DNA of 64,000 bases from Aureococcus anophagefferens (GCF_000186865.1 NW_008705580.1:116152-180151); one strand, 5' to 3'. Shown: positions 21,890-32,331, counted from the stretch's first letter. Numbers and translations are program-made. The notes: generated from the sequence alone by a model not told the origin.

Positions 21890-22860
21890 ATGCCTCGAAC
21901 GCGACGGCCGCGCTCCCGAACGCTACCTACTACGGTCCCGTGACCGACGCGGACCTTTCCCGCCCGGGGATCTTCGCCTGCTATGGGCTGGGCATCGTCG
22001 CCTGGCACCTGCTCATCTACGCCGTCGCGCGCTCCTATCCGCGGCAGCCGCGGCGCGCCGTGCCCGTCGCCTGCGCCGTCGTCGGCGTCTATCTCGTGTT
22101 GCTCTGGGACACGTTCGTGCACGAGCTCGGGCACTGCTTCTGGTTCAAGACGTTCGTCGGCGGCCGCCTCCGCTTCGTCCTGGGGTGGTGGGCGAATCCC
22201 GCGCTGCAGACGCGCGCGGTCGAGCTCCGGTTTCCCTATCTTCCCGTGGCGGGCGTCTCCGGCGTCGTGCTCGAGGAGCGCGAGCCCGCGCGCCTCGAGA
22301 CGGCGACCATCGCCCTCGCGGGCAACGCGCACGCGTTTTTGCTGAACCAGCTCTACGTCACGGCGCTCCTGCTCCGCGCGGCCTCGACGAGGCCGTCGCC
22401 GGCGGCCGCGCGGCTCTGGCTGGGCCACGTTCGTCGGCCCTTCGCCGTGGCCGAGGCCGTCGCCGCGCGGCGCGGCGCGACCGCGGGACGCTGCGTCGCC
22501 TGGGCGTCGTTCGTCTCTGCCGTCTTCTACGTGCACCAGGCGTTCTACTTTTGCCTGCCCAACGACATGTTCACCATCGTGCCCACGGCGCTGATCCATC
22601 TCCGGAAGTCGCTGCGCGAGGGCGCGCTGCCGTTTCCGCCGGCCGTCGACGGCACGCACGTGTGGATCGCGGCCGGCGCGCCCGTCGAGCTCGTGCTCGC
22701 CGTGTCCTGCGTCCACTACGTCGTCGAGTGGAGCATCCGATTCCGGCTCATCCGAGCTCTCCGGAGGGCGCTCGGCGCCATCGCCGCCCCGGACCCCACC
22801 GACTACGCGCGCGTCGACGCGGATTCCCCCGAAGACGCGCGGGATTTGGAGCTCGTCTAA
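21826..22860 (+). CDS. Polytopic membrane protein with HELGH motif (M50-like metalloprotease candidate)
   Basis: Intronless, 344 residues with several hydrophobic spans: about 49-70, 80-95, a central one, and 220-260. HELGH at residues 99-103 lies at the end of a hydrophobic segment (LVLLWDTFVHELGHCFWFKT), the placement seen in site-2-protease/M50 zinc enzymes, where the two His bind zinc and Glu is catalytic. The second M50 signature (NPDG-like) is not obvious; LPNDMF near residue 245 could supply the Asp. It may therefore be an active intramembrane protease or an M50-like protein such as a DUF with only the first motif. The start at 21826 was chosen; 21871 is possible. Confidence 0.68.
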   Translation: MALLRSLAVDGAASPMLRSLADASNATAALPNATYYGPVTDADLSRPGIFACYGLGIVAWHLLIYAVARSYPRQPRRAVPVACAVVGVYLVLLWDTFVHELGHCFWFKTFVGGRLRFVLGWWANPALQTRAVELRFPYLPVAGVSGVVLEEREPARLETATIALAGNAHAFLLNQLYVTALLLRAASTRPSPAAARLWLGHVRRPFAVAEAVAARRGATAGRCVAWASFVSAVFYVHQAFYFCLPNDMFTIVPTALIHLRKSLREGALPFPPAVDGTHVWIAAGAPVELVLAVSCVHYVVEWSIRFRLIRALRRALGAIAAPDPTDYARVDADSPEDARDLELV

Positions 22861-23021
22861 GCGACTTGTGCCGGAGAATTCAAGTTGGCTCTTGCGAGGC
22901 CCACTAGACTCACTGAGCTAGAGGGAATTTTACCCCGGCCGAAGCATTTTCATAAATCGTAGCCGAGTCGTAGGACCCTACACGTCAAAGCCGCCGCCGC
23001 CGCCGTCGTCAACGCAACACC

Positions 23022-23459
23022 ATGCGCGTCGTCCTCCTTTCGCTCATCGCGCTCGTGGCTTCAGCGGCTGCAGTGGCGCAGCTCGTCGACGCGCGGTCCT
23101 TCAGCCCGACCGCAGAGCAGCAGGCGCCGCCGGACTCGTCCCTCGGCTCCGGCGCTGGGCCCGGACCCGCTCCGTACGCCTCCTACCTCCGGGGCGCCGC
23201 GCCCGTCGCTGCACCGCCGCCCGTCGTGCCCGAGTGGATCGTCGCCGCGGAGCCCACGGACCTGGACGTCCTGGTGATGGCGCTCGAGACGGAGATGGCC
23301 GCGACGCAGGACCTCGCGCGCGCGCTCAAGCAGGTCGCGTGGACGCAGGACGTCGTCATCTCCTTCTGCCAGGTCGTGCGCGATTGCGTCGTCATCACGC
23401 TCCTCGTGCTCATCCTCGTGCTCCTCCACGTCGACCAGCTCGACCACCGCGCCCAGTGA
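23022..23459 (+). CDS. Small protein with signal peptide and C-terminal membrane span, unknown
   Basis: 145 residues. The N-terminus MRVVLLSLIALVASAAAVAQ is a clear signal peptide, followed by a Pro/Ala-rich linker to about residue 70. A helical segment (LDVLVMALETEMAATQDLAR) precedes a hydrophobic stretch (VVITLLVLILVLLHV, about 121-135), then an eight-residue tail. No family is recognised. It would be secreted with a membrane anchor (type I). The ATG follows aacacc. Confidence 0.65.
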   Translation: MRVVLLSLIALVASAAAVAQLVDARSFSPTAEQQAPPDSSLGSGAGPGPAPYASYLRGAAPVAAPPPVVPEWIVAAEPTDLDVLVMALETEMAATQDLARALKQVAWTQDVVISFCQVVRDCVVITLLVLILVLLHVDQLDHRAQ

Positions 23460-23568
23460 GCGGACCGCGAAATGAGACAAGCAGCCCTGGCCGCGGCTCT
23501 CCCTACGCCCCTCCTCGCCGTTCTCCCTCCCGTCGGTTCTTCCCTGCGCCGCGGCAGTAAGACAAGCC

Positions 23569-25146
23569 CTAGCACGTGGTAAGATAGCGGATCACGAAGC
23601 GGGTCCCGGGGTCGAGCAGCACGAAGGTGAGGTTGCGCCACACGAGCGCCGGGTCCCGCCAGGCCCACCACTTCGTCCCCGGCGGCGCGCGCGCGCGCTT
23701 GAGCTCGTCCTCGGCCGCGTAGCGGTCCTTCACGTTCGCGGCCGCGAGGCCCGCGAGCTCGAGCGCCGCCTCCCGCCGGGGCCCCGGCGGCGGCACGAAG
23801 GGCGACGGCACGCGCGCGTCGCAGCGCGGGAAGTCCGGGTGGTCGTGGGCGGGGGAGCAGATTCGCCGGTACTCGGTCAACGACACCGTCGAGTTCGGCC
23901 GCCGCGCGTCCAGCACGACGGGCGGCCCGCCGTCGAGGGCCGCGGCGACGCGGCCCATGGTCGGGTCCCAGGACGCGAGGAACGCGACGCCGTAGACGGC
24001 CGTCGCCTCCACCGCGAAGGTGATCGCGGCGCCCGCGGCGCGCGCGGCCCAGCCGCGCTTGCCCGGCGCGTCGTCCGCAACCCTCCAGCCGTCGCGCGCG
24101 ACGCCGGCGGCCTCGCCCCCGGCGCGCAGCGCCGCGGCGTCGTAGGCGCTCCGCGGCCGCGTGCAGACGACGTCCGCGGCGGCGAAGGTCCCCGCCGGCT
24201 CGCGCGCGGGCGCCGGGCCGGCGTCGTCGTCCGCCGCGAGGGCGCGCCAGTTCTGCGCGAGCCAGTCGGCGACGAGCTGGTGGAAGGCCCAATTCGGGTG
24301 GCGCTCCGGAATGACGCGGCCCCGGACGGCGACCTCGGGCCAGCGCGCGGGGCGCCGCGCGCCCGGCCAGGACAGCTCCCACGAGAGCGCGGGCACGGCG
24401 AGCGCGTCGCAGGCCGCGGCGTGCGGCGCGTAGGCGAGGGCCCCCGCGGGCAGCGCGAGCTCGAGGTCGACGACGGCCGCGCGCGCGAGGCGGAGGAGGC
24501 GGAGCAAGATCTCGAAGCCCGCCGCGCCCGCGTCGCGCCGCGCCTGGTCGTTGTCGACGTAGTTGACGAAGAAGACGTCGACGCGCCGACCCGAGAGCGC
24601 GGACGAGAGCCGACCGACGACGGACGCGCTCGTCGAGCCGCCGATGGCCCAGTTCTCGACCTCGTGGGCCGCGCCGGGGTACGCGGCGCGAAGCCACGCG
24701 CGAAACCGCCGCGGGAACGCGCACGCGCGGTTGTCCAGGTTGTAGCCGAAGCCCGCGAAGTCGGGCTCGGCCTCGCACCGGGAGCGCGTCGAGGCGTTCA
24801 TGTGGCCCGCGGTCATGGAGCCGCCGAGGACGACGACGCGGAGCGCCTCGCCGCGGCGCGCCCGCGCCGCGGCGCGCCGGAAGGGCCCGAGGTCCGCGGT
24901 TTCCCGGTTCGCGAGCGCGGAGCAGTTCGTCGACCGCGCGCCGAGCGGCCGCAGGGGGCCGCGGCGCCGCGCAAAGCTCGGCAGCGCCGCGTCCGGCGCG
25001 CGCTCGAACGCGCCGGCCCAGGCGTCGGGCAGCGGCACCGCGTCGCAGCTCCGCGGCAGCCGCTGCGCGCGCGCGAGCGGCCGCCACCACTCGTCGGCGG
25101 CGGCGCGCGCGAGGAGCAGCGCGCAGCGCACCGCGCCACGCGTCAT
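23569..25146 (-). CDS. Secreted SGNH/GDSL-like hydrolase
   Basis: Intronless, 525 residues, starting with a signal-peptide-like MTRGAVRCALLLARAAADE. Block I reads RVVVLGGSMTAG (Ser nucleophile context, GGS rather than GDS). Block II is likely NWAIGGSTSAS, block III FFVNYVDND, and block V RHPNWAFHQLVADWL, which carries the candidate catalytic His. The C-terminal 200 residues include a beta-rich region. SGNH enzymes hydrolyse or transfer acyl esters, often on polysaccharides. The family call comes from motif order and spacing; the Asp of the usual DxxH is replaced (ERH-PNWAFH), so catalysis is unproven. Confidence 0.66.
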   Translation of the reverse strand: MTRGAVRCALLLARAAADEWWRPLARAQRLPRSCDAVPLPDAWAGAFERAPDAALPSFARRRGPLRPLGARSTNCSALANRETADLGPFRRAAARARRGEALRVVVLGGSMTAGHMNASTRSRCEAEPDFAGFGYNLDNRACAFPRRFRAWLRAAYPGAAHEVENWAIGGSTSASVVGRLSSALSGRRVDVFFVNYVDNDQARRDAGAAGFEILLRLLRLARAAVVDLELALPAGALAYAPHAAACDALAVPALSWELSWPGARRPARWPEVAVRGRVIPERHPNWAFHQLVADWLAQNWRALAADDDAGPAPAREPAGTFAAADVVCTRPRSAYDAAALRAGGEAAGVARDGWRVADDAPGKRGWAARAAGAAITFAVEATAVYGVAFLASWDPTMGRVAAALDGGPPVVLDARRPNSTVSLTEYRRICSPAHDHPDFPRCDARVPSPFVPPPGPRREAALELAGLAAANVKDRYAAEDELKRARAPPGTKWWAWRDPALVWRNLTFVLLDPGTRFVIRYLTTC

Positions 25147-25237
25147 GAATGCGTCGCCGCGCCGTCCAGCGCGGATGCTTACATCATGGGCACCGTGCTG
25201 CCCCTCGGCACTGCGACAACTTCCCCTTCAACCCACC

Positions 25238-28085
25238 TTAGCCGACGTCGTCGTGGGACGTGTCGCGGTGCTGCTGCGTGTAGTGCATCTCGGGCTGGTG
25301 GAGGACGTGGCCCGTGCCCCGGTCCGGGACGTAGTTCGGGTCGTTGAGGATGGCGAGCTTGGCCTTGGCGCGCTCCTTCTCGAGGAGCTTCCGGTTGTAC
25401 TCGACCATGTTGTGCTCGCAGATGACGTCGAGGAGGTGCTCGTCGAGCCCCCGGTGGTGGCCGCGCTGGTTCGCCCGGTGGACGTGGCGCCGGATGACGG
25501 GGGGCAGCCGGCGCTCCTTCTTGCCGCCGACGCCGCGCGGCGGCCCCGAGAGCGTGCCGTGGCTCCGCGTCGACGACGCGGACGCGGACGAGGCCGCGGA
25601 GCCGTAGGACCCGATGGACGGCGCCAGGGAGCCGACGGAGGCGGCGACGGAGCCGACGTCGTCGTCGGCCGGCGCGCGCCGCGCGCGCCGCGCGGCCCGC
25701 CGCGCGGCGTCCGCGTCCCGCTCCGCGGCCTTCTTCGCGTCCCGCTTCTCGTCGAGGAGGCCGACGCCCCGCGCCCTCGCCGCCGCGCGCATGTCCCGCA
25801 GGGCCCGGTCGAGGTCGCGCTTCGCGGCGTCGACGGCCGCGCCGTCGCCGTCGCGCCACCGCGCCGTGAGCACCATCTCGCGCCGCTTCTCCTGCGCGTC
25901 CTCGTCGTCCTCGTCGCTGTCCCACCACTCCGACGACTCGTCGCCGTCGTTCTTCTCCGCGGGCTCGCCCTCGCCGTCGAGGTCGTCGGCCATCTGGACC
26001 ATGTCGCGCGCGCCGAGGTTGCCCGTCGCGAGCATCGTCGCCATCGACGCGCGCCGGTTCGTGTCGTTGTCGATCTGCGCCTGGACGTCGACCTCCTCGT
26101 GGTTCGCGCGCGCGGCGGCCGCCGCCGGGTCCTGGATGGCCGAGATCACGGAGATGATCTCGTCCTCCGTCGGGTAGCCCATGTTCGCGCCCGCGTACTT
26201 GTTCGCGCCCTTCGACGTCGCGTGGCCGCGCTGGAGCAGCTCGAGGAACGCGACCTTGTCGAGGCTCACGATCGTCGAGTCGACGAGGGCCGCGACCGTC
26301 GCGGCGCGCGTCGTGTTCTCCAAGATGCCCTTCTCCCCGAAGTAGGACCCGGAGTCGAGCTCGAGGAGGCGCACGTTGACGGTCTCCGTGACCTTCTTCG
26401 TGACCCAGGACCGCTTCCCGCTGGGCCAGCGGTTCGTCCGCTTCACGAAGACGTCCTTGGACACGACGCAGCGGCCGTCGAGGATGAAGTAGACGTTGTC
26501 CGGGAGGTCGCCCTGGCGCACGACGACGGTGCCGGCCTTGAAGTAGTTCCACTGGAGCATGTCGCAGAGCCGGTCGAGGCGGCTCCGGCTCCAGTGGCGG
26601 AAGAGCGGGATGCGCTTCATGCACTTGAAGGCCTTGCGGTGCTCCGACTTCTGGTAGTCCTTCATGATCTGGTCGTAGTCGGCCTTGTGCAACACCAAAA
26701 GCTCCGCCAGATCCGACGAGCAGACGATCGTCGCGTTCCGCGGCGGCGCGCCGGGCCCGAGCGACGCCTCGCCGAACGACCTGCGTGGAATTCAAATCTT
26801 CAACCCGACTTCAATTTGCGCATATGCGACAGTTTTGACGCAACATCTTCAGCCATGCTTCGAGAACTCGACGAGAGCAATCGATGCGTCCAAAAATCAG
26901 CCGAATCGACTTCGATTTGACAGAGAATTCTGAAGTTTGGTCAGGACCACCCAAACCAGTGGTTGAATTCCACACAGCGAACGACGAGCCCGCCTTGAGC
27001 GTCGCGAGCTTGCCCGGCGAGCTGTGCTTGAAGACCTCGGCCGTGCCCGATACTAGAATGAAGAACGTGAGGCCCCGCTCGCCCTCCTCGACGATCTTCT
27101 CGTCGCGGCTGCAGCTGTGGAACCGCGCCGCGCGCGACACCTGCGACACGCGCGCCTCGCCGATGCGCTGCGCCGTGGGCCAGACCTGCACGAGGAAGCG
27201 GTCGATGAGCTGGATGTGCTTGTCCGTGCGGATGATGGGCTGGGCCGTGAGCGCCTCCCGGAGCCGCTCCTCCTTAATAATTTGGTCGACGCGGCCGTAG
27301 TCGACGTGGCGCGAGATCCAACCGGGCAGCACGTCCCGCGCGTCGTAGGCCATGGTCACGGGCGCGTTGACCTCGGCGATGTCGAAGGGCACCGTGCCCT
27401 CGGTGGTGTGGAGCATGGCCTTCTTCATGTCGACGGACTCGTAGCGGTGGCTGAACGTCGTCGACTCGCGGCGCTTGCCGTCGCGCTGCGACCGGAGCGC
27501 CGGGTCCGCGAAGTCGCGCGTCGCGCGCAGGTCCTCGACGGGCGGCGACGGCGGCGGCGCGAAGGCGCCGCCGAGCTCGCGCACGGCGTCGCCCGCGCGG
27601 TCGGCCGCGTCGCCGCGCTCGAGGCGCCGCGCGTTCCGCGCGGCGGCGCTGTCGTCGACGAGGCGCCGGCTCCCGTCCGCGTCGCGGACGAGCTTCGTGC
27701 GCCGGCGCTCGGCGGCCTTGGTCTCGTCGACCTTGACGAGGAACCGCGCGCCGCCCGAGCCCCGCGCGATGGTCGTGCGCATCGCCGGCTTGCCCGTCGG
27801 CTCGGGGTTCGGGTCCCGGGCTTCGGGCGCGTCCTCGAACTCGAGGCCCTTGTTCACCTTCTCGAAGCGCGTCTCCCGGCGCCGGCTGTCGGGCTTCTCC
27901 ATGGGCACCATGGCGTTCTTGATGCGCACGGGGATGATGAGCGCGTTGGCCATGGCCGTGAAGCGCTGCTCCCGCACGTCCTTCTGCGAGTCCTGCTTGG
28001 CGAGGTGGCGCTTCATGCCGCCGGGGCTCCGGTCCATCTGCGGCCCGAGGTGGCGCTTCACGCCGCCGGGGCTCCGGTCCATCAT
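25238..28085 (-). CDS. Protein with two cyclic-nucleotide-binding domains, one introner
   Basis: Two exons (28085-26986 and 26780-25238), 880 residues. The N-terminus has a doubled MDRSPGG-KRHL motif. A first CNBD (about residues 300-405) reads FHSCSRDEKIVEEGERGLTF, then LATLKAGSSFGEASLG; the FGE lies exactly at the splice junction. A second CNBD (about 430-560) reads AGTVVVRQGDLPDNVYFILD, then LLELDSGSYFGEKGILENTT and RAATVAAL. The C-terminal 300 residues are charged and low-complexity. The pair of CNBDs resembles PKA regulatory subunits, but no inhibitor sequence (RRxS/A) was identified. The first domain lacks a canonical GE...R phosphate-binding arginine (PPRNATIV supplies an R near it). 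A cAMP/cGMP sensor or effector is likely. Confidence 0.85.
26781..26985 (-). mobile_element. Introner intron in the cyclic-nucleotide-binding gene (205 bp)
   Basis: On the transcript strand the upstream repeat gtcgttcg (26985-26978) and downstream copy gtcgttcg (26780-26773) are identical. The element (26977-26781) starts ctgtgtggaattcaa and its other end, reverse-complemented, reads ctgcgtggaattcaa (14 of 15). It holds the full core, including ggctgatttttggacgcatc. Phase 2. Splicing joins LKAGS to SFGEASLG, rebuilding the conserved CNBD motif. This is the cleanest copy in the window. Confidence 0.95.
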
Positions 28086-28257
28086 CGGCTATGGGCAGCC
28101 CTGGCGGGCCTCTCCCATGCCCGAGAGCGCGCTGCGAGTGCAATATGAGTTCAATGCGGAGGCATCATCAACCCGAGGCATTCGAGCCCTCGGCATGGCA
28201 AGCCCTGCCGAGTACACTAGCGCCCAACTCATGCAAAGCGAGACCGTGCAGTGAGCC

Positions 28258-30993
28258 ATGCCACCCAAGAACAAGCGCCCGAAGCTCCAAGGCAGCGCCG
28301 CCGCGTCCTGCGAGTCGGCCGAGAGCATCCGCCGCGCGGCCCTCCGCGAGCTGCTGGCCTGGGAGCCCGTGCGCGGCGACGTCGACGAGGCCGAGCGGCC
28401 GGCGCCGGTGCTGGCGTCGGCGGCGGGCTACGTGTCCGCCTGGGTCGGGACGTGGCTGCGGGAGACGCGCTGCGAGGTCGGCGCGGAGCTTGCGGACGCG
28501 CCGCGAGCGAAGCAGAACGTCGGCGTCGGCGTCGCGGGCCGCGGCCGCGAGGGCGACCGGGGCCCGCTCGTCGCCGTGGTCGTCAACGGGTTCCCCGATG
28601 GCAAGGAGAACGACCTGCTGGCCATCACCTACAAAGGCGTCGAGCGCCTCTGCCTGCTCACGAGCGGCCACCGGCGCGGCGACAACTGCTGCCAGGCGAC
28701 GATGAGCCGCTGCGGCTGCCGCGCGCTCCTCGGCGGCGAGGACCACGTCCGCGAGGCGACCTGCGCCGTCGTGCGCTGCCTGACGCCGGCCCTCCGCGAG
28801 CTCGACGGCATCGCGAAATTCGGCGAGCTGCCCGAGCCCCTCCGACTCGCGCTGCTGCCCGACCGCGACGACGCGGCGCCGCTGCTCCTCCCCGGCGACC
28901 CACAGGGCTCCCGGCCGCCGGCGCGCGACGACGCCGCGGCGTCCGCGGCCTGTGGCGCGTTCCTCGACAAAGCCTGCGGGGGCCGCGGCTTCTCGGAGCG
29001 GGCGCGCGCGGGCGCGAACGCGTCGCAGCTCGGCGCCGTCGTCGCGGCGCTCGGCGGCTTCGCGGGCGACGAGGGCGCCGTGTCGCTGATCCAGGGCCCG
29101 CCGGGCACGGGCAAGACGACGACGCTGGTCCTGCTGGTGAACGCGCTCCACCTGAGCCACTTCCGGGCCTACTACGAGGGCGTGCGGTCGGCGGCGCGCG
29201 TCGACGTCGAAGACGCCGTCGTCGCCGGCGGCCCCGCGCCGCTCGCGTCGCTCCACTGGGTCGAGCGCCTGGAGGCCCTGCGGCCGCGCATCCTCGTCGC
29301 CGCGCCGTCGAACGTCGCCGTGGACAACGTCGTCGAGAAGATCGTCGAAAAGCAGTTCTCCGGCATGGCGGGCGAGCGCTACCGGCCGGACGTCGTCCGC
29401 GTCGGCGCGCCGCCCAAGTCCCGGGACCGGCCGGGCGTCGCGACGCTCGACGCGCGCGTCGACGACGTTTTACGGCGCGACGTCCGCGAGCTCGAGGATT
29501 TGCGGAAGCGGGCCGCGCGCGACCGCGACCGCGCGCTCCGGTCCGCCGAGGCCGCGCGCGCGCGGCTCCGGCTCTTCGCCGCCGCGCCGCCGCAGCTGCC
29601 CCGGGACTGGGAGGCGCGCGTCTTCCCGCCGCCGCCGGACCCCAAGGCCCTGGGCGGCGGGCCGCTGCCGGACGTGAACCCGCAGCCGCCGTACCTCTAC
29701 TACGTCGACCACGCGCACCAGCGCACGTCGAAGAGCGCGCCCCTCCTCGGCGCGCTCGACGCGGCCTTCGACCTCGCCCGGGTCTCGCCGGAGATGGACT
29801 GCTGCCTCACGTGGCTCCACGCGGCGCTCGAGGCCGGCGTCCGCGCGAAGTTCGACGGCGAGTGCTACCGCTGCGCGCTCGCGTGCAAGCGGCCCGACGA
29901 CCGCGGCTCCGTGGCGCCCGTCGACGCCGCGCGGCGCCAGCTTGCGGCGCGCGTGCTCCACGGCGCGGAGATCGTCTGCGCGACGCTCCACGGCGCGGGG
30001 CACCGGAGCCTGGACGACGCGAAGCGGCCCTTCCGCGCGGTCGTCGTCGACGAGGCGGGCAACGCGCGCGAGGCGGCGACGCTCTGCGCGCTGGCGCGTT
30101 GCGCGGGCGCGCCGGACGCCAAGGTCGTCCTCGTCGGCGACCACCGGCAGCTCGCGGCGACGCGGAAGGCGCGCGGCGAGGCCTGGGCCGGCGCGTCGCT
30201 CTTCGAGCGCCTCATGCCGTCGACGAATTCGCACCTGCTGGACACGCAGTACCGCATGCACTACGCCATCAGCCGCTACGCGTCCCTCGCGAGCTACGGC
30301 GGCCGGCTCCGCGACGGCCGGCCGCGCGGCGACTTCGACGAGAAGCGGTCCGGCCCGCTCGGCGCCGTCGACGCGCTCGCGCCCCTGACGTTCCTGAACC
30401 TGGCGACGTCCGCGGAGGCGCGGGGCGCGGCGTCGCGGTCCAACGAGCAGGAGGCGCGGCTCGCGCGCAACGTTTACGACTTGCTCCGGTCGGCGGCGCG
30501 CGGCGACGTCGGCGTCATCAGCTTCTACCGCGACCAGCTCCGGGTGCTGCGGCGGGCCTTCGACGGCGCGGCGGGCGACCCGGAGATCAACACCGTCGAC
30601 GCCTTCCAGGGCCGCGAGAAGGACTTCATCCTGCTGTCGTGCGTCCGCGCGGACGGCGCCGGCGTCGGCTTCCTCCGGGACGCGCGGCGGCTCAACGTCG
30701 CGCTGACGCGCGCGAAGCACGGCGTCGTCGTCATCGGGTCGGAGGCGACGCTCCGCAGCGACGCGCGCTGGCGGTTCCTGCTCGACTACGCGCGGGACCG
30801 GGGGTCCGTCGTCGACGTGCCGGACGCGGGCGCGGACCTCCGGCGTTTGCGGCGGCGGCCGGGCCGGTCCCGGAGCCGGTCGCCGCCGCCGCCGCCGCGG
30901 TCGCGGTCCCAGTCGCCGCCGCCGCCGGAGCCGGAGCCCGGGGCCCGGCCCGCGGCGCCCGCGGAGGAGGGCGAGCTGTACGACCTCCTTTAA
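28258..30993 (+). CDS. SF1 RNA/DNA helicase, Sen1/UPF1-like, with Arg-Ser tail
   Basis: Intronless, 911 residues. Motif I is GPPGTGKTTT (280-289). Motif Ia is APSNVAVDNVVEKI. Walker B is VVVDEAGNARE (about 596-606; the family usually has DEAA, DEAS or DEAT). Motif III is VLVGDHRQLA and motif IV region LDTQYRMHYAIS. Motif V is VDAFQGREKDFILLSCVR (about 780) and motif VI NVALTRAKHG (about 815). This order is diagnostic of UPF1/Sen1-type SF1B helicases involved in transcription termination, R-loop removal or mRNA decay. The tail has RSRSRSP dipeptides typical of splicing-associated proteins. No UPF1 CH domain is seen, so Sen1/senataxin/Aquarius-like function fits better. It shares a 172-bp divergent region with the CNBD gene. 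Confidence 0.92.
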   Translation: MPPKNKRPKLQGSAAASCESAESIRRAALRELLAWEPVRGDVDEAERPAPVLASAAGYVSAWVGTWLRETRCEVGAELADAPRAKQNVGVGVAGRGREGDRGPLVAVVVNGFPDGKENDLLAITYKGVERLCLLTSGHRRGDNCCQATMSRCGCRALLGGEDHVREATCAVVRCLTPALRELDGIAKFGELPEPLRLALLPDRDDAAPLLLPGDPQGSRPPARDDAAASAACGAFLDKACGGRGFSERARAGANASQLGAVVAALGGFAGDEGAVSLIQGPPGTGKTTTLVLLVNALHLSHFRAYYEGVRSAARVDVEDAVVAGGPAPLASLHWVERLEALRPRILVAAPSNVAVDNVVEKIVEKQFSGMAGERYRPDVVRVGAPPKSRDRPGVATLDARVDDVLRRDVRELEDLRKRAARDRDRALRSAEAARARLRLFAAAPPQLPRDWEARVFPPPPDPKALGGGPLPDVNPQPPYLYYVDHAHQRTSKSAPLLGALDAAFDLARVSPEMDCCLTWLHAALEAGVRAKFDGECYRCALACKRPDDRGSVAPVDAARRQLAARVLHGAEIVCATLHGAGHRSLDDAKRPFRAVVVDEAGNAREAATLCALARCAGAPDAKVVLVGDHRQLAATRKARGEAWAGASLFERLMPSTNSHLLDTQYRMHYAISRYASLASYGGRLRDGRPRGDFDEKRSGPLGAVDALAPLTFLNLATSAEARGAASRSNEQEARLARNVYDLLRSAARGDVGVISFYRDQLRVLRRAFDGAAGDPEINTVDAFQGREKDFILLSCVRADGAGVGFLRDARRLNVALTRAKHGVVVIGSEATLRSDARWRFLLDYARDRGSVVDVPDAGADLRRLRRRPGRSRSRSPPPPPRSRSQSPPPPEPEPGARPAAPAEEGELYDLL

Positions 30994-31098
30994 GCCCGAA
31001 GACCTCGCTTCGCGCGGGGCGCGGACCGGCTTTACGAACCGGGGCGCGCAGTTTTAAGTTGTCTCTCCTCGCCCGACCCCCTCCGAGTGCGTCGCCCG

Positions 31099-32331
31099 AT
31101 GCGACTCGACAGCGCGTGCACGGCCTGCCCGAGCGGCTTCACCTGCGACGGCGCCGCGGCGACCGTGTGCGACTCGACCAAGTACGCCAAGGACAAGGAA
31201 TCGAAAGGAGGGAAGGGCTAAGGTAGTGGAGCGAGGAGCGAGAGCACGATCGGGAGGATCGGCCTAGTGCCCCATGCCACTCGCGTTCGCGTCGACGCTT
31301 CGAGCGCGCGTAGGGAGACGGGGACAACGACGCGCTCATCGTCGTCGAGGGCACCGCCAACCGCCTCTACGTCAGCGTCTCCCGCGTCCATCATCCGGGA
31401 TCCCCATCCATCGTCGCCTCGTCCATCCGGGATCCTGATCCGTCGTCGCCTCGTCCGCGCGCGCGCGGCCCGACGCTCGCGCCGACGCTTTGCGCGCGCG
31501 TAGGGCGGCGACGACAAGGACACGCTCACCGTCGAGTCCGGCGACAAGAACGACCTCCACGTCAGCGTCTCCCGCGTCCATCCGGGATCCCCACCCGTCG
31601 TCGCCTCGTCCGCGCGCGCGCGGCCCGACGCTCGCGTCGACGCTTCGCGCGCGCGTAGGGAGACAAGGGCGACGACACGCTCACCGTCGAGTCCGGCGAC
31701 AGCAACGCCCTCCACGTCAGCGTCTCCCGCGTCCATCCGGGATCCCCGTCAGTCGTCGCCTCGTCCGCGCGCGCGCGGCCCGACGCTCGCGTCGACGCTT
31801 CGCGCACGCGTAGGGAGGCGAGAACAACGACAAGCTCACCATCGAGTCCGGCTCCAACAACCGCCTCTACGTCAGCGTCTCCCGCGTCCATACGAAGATC
31901 CCCATCCTCGTTGCCTCGTCCGCCTGCGCGTGCGCGGCCCGACGCTCGCGCCGACGCTTGGTGCACGCGTAGGGCGGCGACAACAACGACAAGCTCACCA
32001 TCGAGTCCGGCTCCAACAATCTCCTCTACGTCAGCGTCTCCCGCGTCCATTCCGAAAACCATCGCCGCGTTTTTCGACATGTTCTTCGTAGGGCGGCGAA
32101 GGCACGGACACCTTCTCCCGGCCGGGCGGGAACACGGAAGACACCAAGGGTTCCAAGGACGGCAAAGGCAACGAGGTCAAAGACTCCTCCACGCCGCTCA
32201 TCGTCGGCCTCTGCGTCGGCGCGGCCGTCCTCGTCCTCGTCCTCGCCGTCGTCGTCCGCAAGCTCCGCGGCCGCGCCGCGGAGGAGACGTCGGCGCCGCA
32301 GCTCGACGCGGAGGTCCAGGTGGAGGCCTAA
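31099..32331 (+). CDS. Membrane-anchored protein from five tandemly duplicated 63-nt exons
   Basis: Exons 31314-31376, 31504-31566, 31659-31721, 31814-31876 and 31973-32035 are each 63 nt and phase 0. They encode 21-residue repeats with the pattern GGxxxDxLTIESGSxNxLYVS. The last exon (32092-32331) gives an acidic linker, a membrane span (LIVGLCVGAAVLVLVLAVVV) and a cytoplasmic tail with stop at 32329. An upstream exon from ATG 31099 encodes a cysteine module (CTACPSGFTCDGAAATVCD). Its donor is not resolved; a GC donor near 31215 with an alternative acceptor is one option. The true 5' end may also lie further upstream, since no signal peptide is visible. Function unknown; the repeats look like a beta-solenoid ectodomain. 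The start, donor and expression are unproven. Confidence 0.6.
31314..32091 (+). repeat. Tandem exon-intron array (63-nt exons, 56-127-nt introns)
   Basis: Introns are 31377-31503 (127), 31567-31658 (92), 31722-31813 (92), 31877-31972 (96) and 32036-32091 (56). Each starts gtctcccgcgtccat and ends in a (c)gtag acceptor. Introns 2 and 3 are almost identical, so exon plus intron duplicated as a 155-bp unit. The first intron carries an internal duplication of ccgggatcc...gtcgtcgcctcgtc. The last is truncated and has a different interior. A shared gcccgacgctcgcg-cgacgctt segment sits before the acceptor in introns 1-4. Confidence 0.88.

Noticed and set aside
26685..26933. Short plus-strand gene at the introner in the CNBD locus
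   Set aside because: It is the introner read on the opposite strand; similar peptides ([18 protein letters not shown]) appear at other copies only because the element is repeated.
31566..32080. Minus-strand repeat protein opposite the tandem exons
   Set aside because: The antisense frames arise from the duplicated units. The plus strand has consistent phase-0 splice borders, a membrane span and a stop.
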